A stretch of 14,790 bases of DNA from positions 1-14,790 of the forward strand of contig DATNEK010000013.1 in NCBI GenBank assembly GCA_035553055.1, read 5' to 3'. How positions within the stretch are numbered: the first letter of the stretch is position 1; the number at the start of each line of letters is the position of its first letter. The translations under genes were made by a program, and so were the position numbers. Below are positions 5,394 through 12,031 of this stretch, piece after piece. Source of the DNA: Chersky-822 sp035553055. GTDB lineage: Bacteria > Actinomycetota > Actinomycetes > Streptosporangiales > Streptosporangiaceae. Under the pieces are notes generated by a model, which was given only the letters and a program-made list of their open reading frames with translations, did not search any database and had not been told where the DNA came from.

Positions 5394-7251
5394 CGTGCCG
5401 AGCTGGCGCGCTGTGCTGTGCTGGCCCGCTGTAAAGGGCCTCGATCTCGGCCGCGTAGTCCTTGGCGACGACGCTCCGCTTCACCTTGAGCGACGGGGTC
5501 AAGTGGCCGCTGGCCTCAGTGAAGTCAACGGCGAGCACCTTGAACTTCCTGATCGACTCGGCCCTGGACACGGCTTTGTTGGCGTCGTCGACCGCGGCCT
5601 GAATCTCGGCGATGAGGTCGGGGTCATCGGCCAGGTCGGCCGCGGTCGCGTCGGCTGGCTTGCCGTGGCCCTGTTTCCAGTGGTCGAGCGCGTCGGTGTC
5701 CAGTGTCACCAGGCATGCGATGAACGGGCGGTTGTCACCGACGACCATGGTCTGGCTGATCAGCGGATGAGCCCGCAGCCGGTCTTCGAGCACGGCCGGC
5801 GCGACGTTCTTGCCGCCGGCGGTCACGATCAGCTCTTTCTTTCGGCCATTCACGCTGAGGAAACCGGCGTCGTCGAGCTGGCCGATATCGCCGGTGTGCA
5901 GCCAGCCGTCGGCGTCGAGCACCTCGGCGGTCGCGGTCGGATTGCGCCAGTAGCCGCGGAACACGATCGGGCCGCCGACGAGGATCTCGCCGTCGTCGGC
6001 GATCCGCACGCTCACGCCCGGCAGCGGCTGCCCTACCGTTCCGATCTTGTTGCGGCTGGCCCGGTTGACGAAGGCGGCAGCTGACGTCTCGGTCAGCCCG
6101 TAGCCTTCGAGCACAGTGATGCCCGCGCCGCGGAAGAAGTGCCCGAGCCGCTCGCCGAGCGGTGCTCCGCCCGATATCGCGTAGCGCACCTGTCCGCCGA
6201 CCGCAGCCCTGAGCTTGCTGTACACCAGCCGGTCAAAGACCGCATGCCTGAGCCGGAGCGCCACGGCCTGGCTGGCCACCGATGCGGTGGCCGAGCCCGA
6301 CTCGCCGGGCAGCGAGCGACTGTAGGCGATCGCGGCATCCGCCGCCGCGGCGAAGATCTTGCTCTTGACGCCGCTGCGGGAAGCCTGCTGCTGGGCCGAG
6401 TTGAACACCTTCTCAAAGACCCGCGGCACGGCGAGCAGGAACGTCGGCCTAGTCTGCGGCAGCCCCTTGGCGAGGGTCGATGAGTCCGGCCAGTGCATCA
6501 GTATTCCGCCAGCCTCCAAGCAGCCGACCTGGATGATCCTGGCGAACGAGTGCGCAAGCGGCAGGAAAAGCAAGGTCGAGCTGCCAGGGACGGTGAAGAT
6601 CTCGGCGAGCGCTCCGAGCACCGCGTTGCGCGCTCCGGCGAGCAGGTTGCGGTGAGTAAGCTCGCAGCCCTTTGGCCGCCCGGTTGTGCCTGACGTGTAG
6701 ATGATCGTCGCTAGGTCGTCGGCGGTCCTTGCGCCAAGGCGCTGCGTGAACTGCTCATCACTCACCTGCGTACCGACGGCGGAGATCTCGGTGATCGCCG
6801 CCTCGATCGACCACACGTCAGCGAGATCGGTGAGGCCGGACCTGACGTCGGCTATCGTCTCCCCGTGTGCCGCCGTCTCGGCGAATATCGCGATGGCGCC
6901 GGAGTCCGACAAGATCCATTCGACCTGCTCGCGTGACGACGTCTCGTAGACCGGCACGGTGACCGCGCCGATCGCCCAGATCGCGTAGTCGACGACCGTC
7001 CACGCGTAGCTGGTGCGGGACATGATCCCGACTCGGTCTCCCGGCCCGACACCCGAGGCGATCAGGCCCTTGGCCAGGACTCGAATCTCGTCGCAGAACC
7101 GCGCTGCCGTGACGTCCGACCAATGGCCCGCAGCGTCTTGCCGGCGCAGCACGACCACCTCGGGCGTCTTGACCGCAGTGTCGAAGACGACGTCGGTAAG
7201 CGTGGCCGTGGCCGGTATCTCCACCAAAGCGGGGAGGCTGAACTCGCGCAT
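5389..7251 (-). CDS. fadD15: Long-chain fatty-acid-CoA ligase (FadD15-like)
   Basis: A 620-residue ANL-superfamily enzyme that adenylates a fatty acid with ATP and passes it to CoA, acting in the cytoplasm or at the inner membrane face. Motifs in order: P-loop YTSGTTGRPKG (185-195), ISGGAPLG (359-366), YGLTE (384-388), GDIGQLDDAGFLSVNGRKKE with the ribose-binding Asp455, the hinge region KELIVTAGGKNVAP, and LTPSLKVKR with the catalytic Lys589. Length is normal for the FadD15 group. The ATG at 7251 has no Shine-Dalgarno but has TAAGTT six bases upstream. It converges on the PimB'-like gene with six bases between stops and diverges from the phosphoesterase gene. Long-chain preference is inferred from similarity and synteny. 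Confidence 0.92.
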   Translation of the reverse strand: MREFSLPALVEIPATATLTDVVFDTAVKTPEVVVLRRQDAAGHWSDVTAARFCDEIRVLAKGLIASGVGPGDRVGIMSRTSYAWTVVDYAIWAIGAVTVPVYETSSREQVEWILSDSGAIAIFAETAAHGETIADVRSGLTDLADVWSIEAAITEISAVGTQVSDEQFTQRLGARTADDLATIIYTSGTTGRPKGCELTHRNLLAGARNAVLGALAEIFTVPGSSTLLFLPLAHSFARIIQVGCLEAGGILMHWPDSSTLAKGLPQTRPTFLLAVPRVFEKVFNSAQQQASRSGVKSKIFAAAADAAIAYSRSLPGESGSATASVASQAVALRLRHAVFDRLVYSKLRAAVGGQVRYAISGGAPLGERLGHFFRGAGITVLEGYGLTETSAAAFVNRASRNKIGTVGQPLPGVSVRIADDGEILVGGPIVFRGYWRNPTATAEVLDADGWLHTGDIGQLDDAGFLSVNGRKKELIVTAGGKNVAPAVLEDRLRAHPLISQTMVVGDNRPFIACLVTLDTDALDHWKQGHGKPADATAADLADDPDLIAEIQAAVDDANKAVSRAESIRKFKVLAVDFTEASGHLTPSLKVKRSVVAKDYAAEIEALYSGPAQHSAPARHG

Positions 7252-7257
7252 GAACCG

Positions 7258-7263
7258 AACTTA
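7258..7263 (-). promoter_or_regulatory. -10 box TAAGTT for a leaderless fadD15 mRNA
   Basis: Read on minus, TAAGTT is followed by exactly six bases and then the ATG at 7251. No Shine-Dalgarno and only a weak -35 (TGTCGC about 18 bases upstream). Confidence 0.5.
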
Positions 7264-7372
7264 CCCAGGAACGCGAGCGATGCGACAGCGGGTGTTCTCA
7301 GGGCGGGTGCTCCCAGGCCGGCGCTCGCGTTCCGGCCCGACCGGCCATGTGGCTGCGGCGGGACGTTCTGCT

Positions 7373-7378
7373 TACTGT
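7373..7378 (+). promoter_or_regulatory. -10 box TACTGT for a leaderless phosphoesterase mRNA
   Basis: TACTGT is followed by six bases (7379-7384) and the ATG at 7385. The same hexamer appears in the proposed NlpC/P60 promoter. With the fadD15 box at 7258-7263 it makes a compact divergent promoter region (7252-7384). Confidence 0.5.
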
Positions 7379-7384
7379 GGGTCA

Positions 7385-8152
7385 ATGCGCCTTCATGTGG
7401 TCAGCGATGTACACGGCAGAAGCGACGCGCTGCGGCGAGCCGGCGATGGGGCCGATGCGCTGATTTGCCTCGGTGATCTCCTGCTGTTCCTCGACTACGC
7501 TGACCATTCCAAGGGCATCTTCGCCGACCTGTTCGGCCCGGAGAATGCCGCTGAGTTCATCAGCCTGCGCACCGCGGAGCGGTTCGACGCGGCGCGGGCG
7601 ATGTCGACGCGGCTGTGGGCATCGATTGGGGAGGACCCCGCGACCAAGATCAATGAGGCGGTGGCCGCGCAGTACGCCGAGCTATTCGACGCGATGCCCA
7701 CGCCCGCCTTCCTGACCTACGGAAACGTCGACATTCCGCGGATGTGGGCCGATCACTTGCGAGCCGGCCACCGCGTGCTTGACGGCGAGTGCGTCGACAT
7801 CGGCGGGATGATGTTCGGGTTCGTTGGCGGTGGGCTGCGGACCGTGTACCGGACGCCGAATGAGATCGACGACGAGGTGTTCGCGGCGAAGGTCGATGCC
7901 GTCGGTGCTGTCGACGTGCTCTGCTCGCATATACCGCCCGATCTTCCCGAGCTGCTTTTCGATACCGTGGCCGAGCGGATGGAGCGCGGCAGCCAGGCAC
8001 TGCTCGACGCGGTGCGTCGCACGCAGCCTCGCTATCTGCTGTTCGGCCATGTGCACCAGCCGCTGGTGACCAATGTCGTGATAGGCCGGACCAGGTGCGT
8101 CAACGTGGGGCACTTCAGGGCCAGCGGCGCACCATACGTGCTTGAGTGGTAA
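7385..8152 (+). CDS. Calcineurin-like metallophosphoesterase
   Basis: A 255-residue cytoplasmic protein with the dinuclear-metal phosphoesterase motifs: SDVHG (Asp8, His10), GDLLLF (Asp31), YGNVD (Asn114, where most relatives have GNHD), CSHIPP (His182) and GHVHQP (His222, His224). All metal ligands expected for an active enzyme are present. Substrate unknown; the family covers protein phosphatases, cyclic-nucleotide phosphodiesterases and nucleases. The start is ATG 7385, since SDVHG should lie within about ten residues of the N-terminus and an upstream extension would run through the promoter region. It is 54 bases upstream of the SRPBCC gene, which has its own putative -10 box, so it may be a separate unit. 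Confidence 0.88.
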   Translation: MRLHVVSDVHGRSDALRRAGDGADALICLGDLLLFLDYADHSKGIFADLFGPENAAEFISLRTAERFDAARAMSTRLWASIGEDPATKINEAVAAQYAELFDAMPTPAFLTYGNVDIPRMWADHLRAGHRVLDGECVDIGGMMFGFVGGGLRTVYRTPNEIDDEVFAAKVDAVGAVDVLCSHIPPDLPELLFDTVAERMERGSQALLDAVRRTQPRYLLFGHVHQPLVTNVVIGRTRCVNVGHFRASGAPYVLEW

Positions 8153-8192
8153 CGCAGCGGCGCGCGCCTGTCGGCCTTGCGTGACGGGGCGG

Positions 8193-8198
8193 TACGCT
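8193..8198 (+). promoter_or_regulatory. -10 box TACGCT upstream of the SRPBCC-glkA operon
   Basis: TACGCT lies eight bases before the ATG at 8207, with no Shine-Dalgarno between. The mRNA would start at or within about two bases of the start codon. This would be the main promoter for the three-gene unit 8207-10202. Confidence 0.5.
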
Positions 8199-8206
8199 CT
8201 GCAAAC

Positions 8207-8662
8207 ATGGCCGACAAGACGAGTTCCAGCATGACGATCGACGTGCGCAGGCAGATCGTCATGGCCGTGATCGCCGACTTCGCCGCTTACCCCAAGTGGG
8301 CGTCAGGAGTGAGGGCCGCCGAGGTCGTGTTGTCGGGCCAGGACGGACGTCCGGCCCAGGTGCGGTTCACGCTCGACGCAGGAATCATTAAGGACAAATA
8401 CGCGCTTGGCTATACGTGGCGCGATGACGACGAGGTCCGATGGGAACTCATCGAGCGCGGCAGCATGATTTCCGATATGTCTGGCGCTTACCTGCTCAGA
8501 GACGACCCAGGCGGTGGCACGAACGTGACATACGAGCTAGCCGTCGGGCTGGCGGTGCCGATGATCGGGATGATGAAGCGGCGCGCGGAGAAGACGATCA
8601 TCGACACCGCGCTCAAGGGCCTGCGAAGCCGGGCCGAGAAGGTAGCCAGCGAGAATGGGTGA
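8207..8662 (+). CDS. SRPBCC (START-like / polyketide cyclase-like) protein
   Basis: A 151-residue helix-grip protein: N-terminal strand SSSMTIDV, the helix with VIADFAAYPKWASGV, a long sheet (AEVVLSGQ, QVRFTLDA, YALGYTWRDDDEVRWELIE), TNVTYELAVGLAVPMIG and a C-terminal helix (about 124-148) of the kind that caps the ligand cavity. Such proteins bind hydrophobic ligands; a substrate cannot be read from sequence. It resembles what I recall of Rv2185c in mycobacteria and of a gene near glkA in Streptomyces, both in this neighbourhood. The start is ATG 8207 by homology; the open frame extends upstream to a TTG within the promoter. The next gene begins six bases after the stop, a typical operon link. 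Confidence 0.85.
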   Translation: MADKTSSSMTIDVRRQIVMAVIADFAAYPKWASGVRAAEVVLSGQDGRPAQVRFTLDAGIIKDKYALGYTWRDDDEVRWELIERGSMISDMSGAYLLRDDPGGGTNVTYELAVGLAVPMIGMMKRRAEKTIIDTALKGLRSRAEKVASENG

Positions 8663-8668
8663 AGGCAA

Positions 8669-9199
8669 GTGAGCGAACCGTCAGGCCAGGGAAAGCCGGG
8701 GTCAGGCTGGTCTGGGGGATCGGGTGACTCGTGGGAGCGCCGCGCCGCCGACCTGGCGAACGAGGTACAGCGGTGGCTGATCAGATCAAGCGCGCGCAAC
8801 ATGCGCGACGAGCTCCGTGGCCAGGTCAAGAAGACCTTCCGTGGCCAGGACAGCAGCAAAGCCGACGTATGGGCCACGGCGACCACAGAACCGCCGGACG
8901 CTGCCGATCAGCCGCCTGAGTGTGCGTGGTGTCCGATCTGCCGCGCCGCTCGGCGCATGGCCCAGTCTCAGGGTGGCAGCGGCGGAGCCGCCACCCCGGC
9001 GCAGGCCGCGCCGAAGGGTGCCGGCCCTGGCCTCGCTGGCGCCGCCGATGCGCTTGTTGGTGTCGCTCGCGATGCGCTGGTTGGGCTTGACGCGATACTG
9101 TCCTACCGCCCGGCCGAACCCGGTTCTGGCGAGGGGACTAACGGCGCTGCCGCGGACCAAGGAGAAGAGCCCGATCATGAGCCTGACCATCGGAGTTGA
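8669..9199 (+). CDS. Conserved actinobacterial protein with a C-X2-C-X2-C motif, function unknown
   Basis: A 176-residue soluble protein. Residues 1-20 are Gly/Ser-rich, 22-58 look helical and charged (ERRAADLANEVQRW, RDELRGQVKK), then ECAWCPICRAARRM gives Cys85, Cys88 and Cys91, close enough to bind a metal or form disulfides. Next come a Gly/Ala-rich stretch, a helix with a repeated DALVG (127-141) and an acidic tail. I recall similar proteins with a Cys-x-x-Cys-Pro-x-Cys motif before glucokinase genes in actinobacteria, with no assigned role. GTG 8669 follows GAAGG (8661-8665) at only three bases. It sits six bases after the SRPBCC gene and overlaps glkA by 23 bases, so it is probably translated together with both. 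Confidence 0.75.
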   Translation: MSEPSGQGKPGSGWSGGSGDSWERRAADLANEVQRWLIRSSARNMRDELRGQVKKTFRGQDSSKADVWATATTEPPDAADQPPECAWCPICRAARRMAQSQGGSGGAATPAQAAPKGAGPGLAGAADALVGVARDALVGLDAILSYRPAEPGSGEGTNGAAADQGEEPDHEPDHRS

Positions 9200-10202
9200 T
9201 GTCGGCGGTACAAAGATCGCCGCTGGCGTTGTCGATGAAAAGGGTTCAATTATCGAGATGGTCAGGCGGCCGACTCCGGCCGCCAACGCGTCAGCGACCG
9301 TCGACGTGCTAAGCGATGTCGTCTGCGAACTCCTGACCAGGCATGAGGTCGAGGCCGTCGGCATCGGTGCGGCCGGGTTCGTGGAGGAGACCAGGTCGGC
9401 GGTGAGGTTCGCGCCGAACCTGGCCTGGCGCGAAGAGCAGGTCGCGCGTCAGGTCGAAGACCGCACGCGCAAGCCCGTCTTCGTGGAGAACGACGCGAAC
9501 GCGGCAGCGTGGGCCGAGACCAAGCTGGGCGCCGGCCGCGGCCACGATCACGTCATGTTGATCACCATCGGTACTGGCATCGGCGCAGGCGTTGTGCTCA
9601 ATGGCGAGGTGTACCGCGGCAGGTGGGGCATGGCTGGCGAGCCTGGGCACTACCGCGTGGTGCCGGATGGCAGGCTGTGCGGCTGCGGCAACCGGGGTTG
9701 CTGGGAGCAGTACGCCAGCGGCAGCGCGCTCGTCGCCGAAGCGCGGGAGTTCGCCAGGCGCTCACCTGGGGCGGCGGTCAGGCTGCTGCAACTCGCTGGC
9801 GGCGAGCCAGAGGGCATCACCGGCCCCGAGGTGATGACCGCGGCCCGCGAGGGAGACGCGGCGGCGCTGCGCTGTTTCGAGATCATCGGAGGCTGGCTCG
9901 GCGCCGGGCTTGCCGACCTGGCGGCGATACTCGATCCCGGCTGTTTCGTACTGGGCGGCGGCGTGTCAGACGCCGGGGACTTGTTCCTCGATCGGGTGCG
10001 GTCGGCATTCGACGACGGGCTGACCGGCCGCCAGTTCAGGCCGCACGCGGCGATCGTGCTCGCCGAGCTCGGACCTGAGGCCGGGCTGATCGGCGCGGCG
10101 GATCTCGCCAGGCACGGGCACCTGGCTGGTCCGATCGGGCACGTGCAGCCGGCCGACTCGGTCGGGCACGTCCAACCGGCTGGTCAGACGACCGCGCCCT
10201 GA
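9177..10202 (+). CDS. glkA: ROK-family glucokinase
   Basis: Phosphorylates glucose with ATP in the cytoplasm; in Streptomyces the orthologue (GlkA) also mediates carbon catabolite repression. The 341-residue product has ATP loop GVDVGGTK (6-13), VENDANAA with catalytic Asp106, GTGIGAG (132-138), GEPGH (Glu155, His158) and the ROK zinc site CGCGNRGC (Cys168, Cys170, Cys175). The C-terminus runs past the usual AGLIGAADLAR end by about 30 residues, including a 9-residue near-repeat (GPIGHVQPA/DSVGHVQPA). ATG 9177 is set by homology; AAGGAG (9159-9164) is 12 bases upstream, and coupling to the overlapping upstream gene is likely. The last 19 bases overlap the convergent membrane-protein gene. Confidence 0.95.
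   Translation: MSLTIGVDVGGTKIAAGVVDEKGSIIEMVRRPTPAANASATVDVLSDVVCELLTRHEVEAVGIGAAGFVEETRSAVRFAPNLAWREEQVARQVEDRTRKPVFVENDANAAAWAETKLGAGRGHDHVMLITIGTGIGAGVVLNGEVYRGRWGMAGEPGHYRVVPDGRLCGCGNRGCWEQYASGSALVAEAREFARRSPGAAVRLLQLAGGEPEGITGPEVMTAAREGDAAALRCFEIIGGWLGAGLADLAAILDPGCFVLGGGVSDAGDLFLDRVRSAFDDGLTGRQFRPHAAIVLAELGPEAGLIGAADLARHGHLAGPIGHVQPADSVGHVQPAGQTTAP
10135..10182 (+). repeat. 27-bp tandem duplication in the glkA tail
   Basis: A 21-base core at 10135-10155 recurs at 10162-10182 with three differences, an offset of 27 bases (nine codons), so the frame is kept. It encodes GHVQPA twice, in a tail that ROK kinases normally lack. Confidence 0.75.
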
Positions 10203-11026
10203 TCAGGCCCGTCTCGCTTTGACGGGCCATCCCCGAGCCTGAACACCAGCACGACGAAGCCGGCCACGAACGCGATGGCGGCCGCCAGCGCGGCCCATCC
10301 GGGGATCTCCCAACCGAGTAGCGTGGCGACAAGCAGGTAACCTGGTCCGCCGAATAGCGCGAGCCACGCGCCCTTGGCGATTGGGTCGAGGCCGGGCTGA
10401 GGGGGCAGCGGCGGTGGAATATACCTGTCATCCCAGTCCTCGAGGTCGCCGTCCCTCGGTTCATCAAGCTCGTAGTCGCGCGGACCTCCGAGCGTCGGCT
10501 CGCCTATTCCATCCGTGCCGGCCGCTGCTGGCTCGCCGGTGCCTGACCCCTTGGCTTGCCTGGCCTGTGCGCCCTCGCTGGTGGCAGGGTCGGGAGGTTC
10601 GCTCGACCGGGCGAGTTGGGCGGGCCTGATGGTCCTGCTTCGATCGGCCGATCCGCGTTCGCCGTGACTGGCGTGCTCAGAGTCGTCGGCGTCGGCGTAC
10701 TCGGTGTCGGTGTGCTCGGTGTCGTTGTGCTCGGTGTGGCTGTGGTTGGTCTGGCTGGCGTCGGTCTGGCTGGCGTCGGTGTCGCTGTGCTCGGCGTCGC
10801 CGCTTGTGGCACCTTCGCGAGCTTGTGCACCGGCCGGGCTCTGGCCGCTCGGCCCCGAATCGTCCTTCGAGCTGACGGTGCCAGCCTGGGTCTTGCCGCG
10901 CAGGTTTTCGCGATCTGGCCAGGGTGCGTCCGCCGGATCGATCGGTGATTGCAGTTCGAGCCTGGCCACAAGGTCGCGCCATTCAGCCTGCTCGCGACCC
11001 TCGTCCCTACCTACGTCGCGCCCCAC
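10184..11026 (-). CDS. Conserved actinobacterial membrane protein with a long low-complexity linker
   Basis: A 280-residue protein with three parts. The N-terminal 45 residues (WRDLVARLE, PADAPWPDREN) look conserved from memory. Residues 46-185 are a disordered linker with pentapeptide-like units (TDASQ, TDASQ, TNHSH, TEHND, TEHTD). The C-terminal part has a Pro-rich lead (YIPPPLPPQPGLDP) and two membrane helices (about 217-237 and 243-263), ending in acidic DQGAVV. The N-terminus is probably cytoplasmic. Function unknown. GTG 11026 follows a GGGGGG run five bases upstream. It lies 72 bases downstream of the hydrolase gene on the same strand, likely one operon. Its last 19 bases are antisense to the end of glkA. 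Confidence 0.75.
   Translation of the reverse strand: MGRDVGRDEGREQAEWRDLVARLELQSPIDPADAPWPDRENLRGKTQAGTVSSKDDSGPSGQSPAGAQAREGATSGDAEHSDTDASQTDASQTNHSHTEHNDTEHTDTEYADADDSEHASHGERGSADRSRTIRPAQLARSSEPPDPATSEGAQARQAKGSGTGEPAAAGTDGIGEPTLGGPRDYELDEPRDGDLEDWDDRYIPPPLPPQPGLDPIAKGAWLALFGGPGYLLVATLLGWEIPGWAALAAAIAFVAGFVVLVFRLGDGPSKRDGPDQGAVV
10674..10803 (-). repeat. Pentapeptide-coding repeats in the membrane-protein linker
   Basis: A 15-bp unit is perfectly duplicated at 10751-10765 and 10766-10780 (TDASQ twice), with degenerate 15-bp copies on both sides built from CGGTGT and GCTCGG words. Together they code a Thr/Asp/Glu/His-rich stretch. The periodicity keeps the frame open. Confidence 0.7.
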
Positions 11027-11098
11027 GGTGCCCCCCGCATCATCGCCCGCTCGTGCCTAGACCGGCCCGCGGCGTATTTACCATCGCCATCCATCCTG

Positions 11099-11857
11099 TC
11101 ATTCCTTTCCCGCATGACTGTGCGATCGAACGAAGTCCAGGCTCCCCGCGAAAATCGCGTCGGCATCGTTGTCGAGCGTCGCGACGTGGTAGCTGTCAGG
11201 ACACTCCCTGATCTCAAGCTGATTAGCGGGCAGCGCCCGACGCAGGATCTCGATGTTGGCAGCGCCCACGACATGGTCAGTCGTGCTCCGGTACACAAGC
11301 ACGGGCTGGCTGACCTGGTCCAGGTGCCGCGTCGTGACCTGCCACAGGCCGGGCAGCGTAGCGGCTGCTTTTACCGGCACGCGGTCGTAGCCGAGTTCGG
11401 TCGCGCCGGGCTTCTTGATGTCGCTTGTTATCCCTTTGAGCGAGGGGACGACCAGCTTCAGGATGGGCGCGAGCAGGAATAGCTTTGTTTCTGCCGTCAC
11501 TGATGGGTTAACGAGCACCAGCCCGCTGACCGCCTGGCCGCGCAGTTCGGCGAGTCGCAGCGCCAGGCAGCCGCCCATAGACAGACCCATGACGAAGATC
11601 TCATCGGTGGCCGCGCGCAGTTCGTCGAAGGCACGGTCGACTTCCGCGTACCAGTCCTCCCAGCGCGTCCTGGCCATCTCCTGCCATGTGGTGCCGTGCC
11701 CAGGCAGCCGCGGCAGGCTGACCGTCAGCCCAGCTTCGGCCAGGAACTCCGCCCACGGGCGCAACGACTGCGGGCTGCCAGTGAACCCGTGACAGAGCAG
11801 CACTCCGGTCGACCCGCCCGCGTGGTGATACGCTTCCGCACCTGGCAGCACTGGCAT
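11099..11857 (-). CDS. Alpha/beta hydrolase (carboxylesterase / monoacylglycerol-lipase type)
   Basis: A 252-residue cytoplasmic serine hydrolase. HGFTG (23-27) forms the oxyanion hole, GLSMGG holds nucleophile Ser93, Asp194 is in STTDHVV and His224 in SYHVATLDND: a full catalytic triad in the expected order. It resembles Est30-type carboxylesterases and monoacylglycerol lipases, which cleave short to medium esters or monoglycerides; the natural substrate is not evident. ATG 11857 has a good Shine-Dalgarno (GGGAGG, 11866-11871) eight bases upstream. It is divergent from plsC and upstream of the membrane-protein gene. Next to acyltransferase and acyl-CoA ligase genes, a lipid role is plausible but inferred. 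Confidence 0.9.
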   Translation of the reverse strand: MPVLPGAEAYHHAGGSTGVLLCHGFTGSPQSLRPWAEFLAEAGLTVSLPRLPGHGTTWQEMARTRWEDWYAEVDRAFDELRAATDEIFVMGLSMGGCLALRLAELRGQAVSGLVLVNPSVTAETKLFLLAPILKLVVPSLKGITSDIKKPGATELGYDRVPVKAAATLPGLWQVTTRHLDQVSQPVLVYRSTTDHVVGAANIEILRRALPANQLEIRECPDSYHVATLDNDADAIFAGSLDFVRSHSHAGKE

Positions 11858-12031
11858 CTTCTCTACCTCCCGGACGACGTGGACTCATCGTTACGAATCG
11901 TCGCATGTCAGCCGATGTTCCGCAGGTGCTCAACCTAGAGCCGAGCCTGCGCCGGCGGCCTGCCTAGTCAGTTAACGGATCGCAGGGGTCGGAAGGTTCG
12001 CACCGAGACATCGGCATGGGATCATGGACAG

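Noticed and set aside
6192..6205. fadD15 copy of the pimB hairpin word as a third element copy
   Set aside because: It is in a conserved part of the enzyme, has no paired arm, and is explained by codon choice for AVGGQ.
7013..7384. Upstream extension of the phosphoesterase
   Set aside because: It would run antisense through the start of fadD15 and the divergent promoters; SDVHG should be near the N-terminus.
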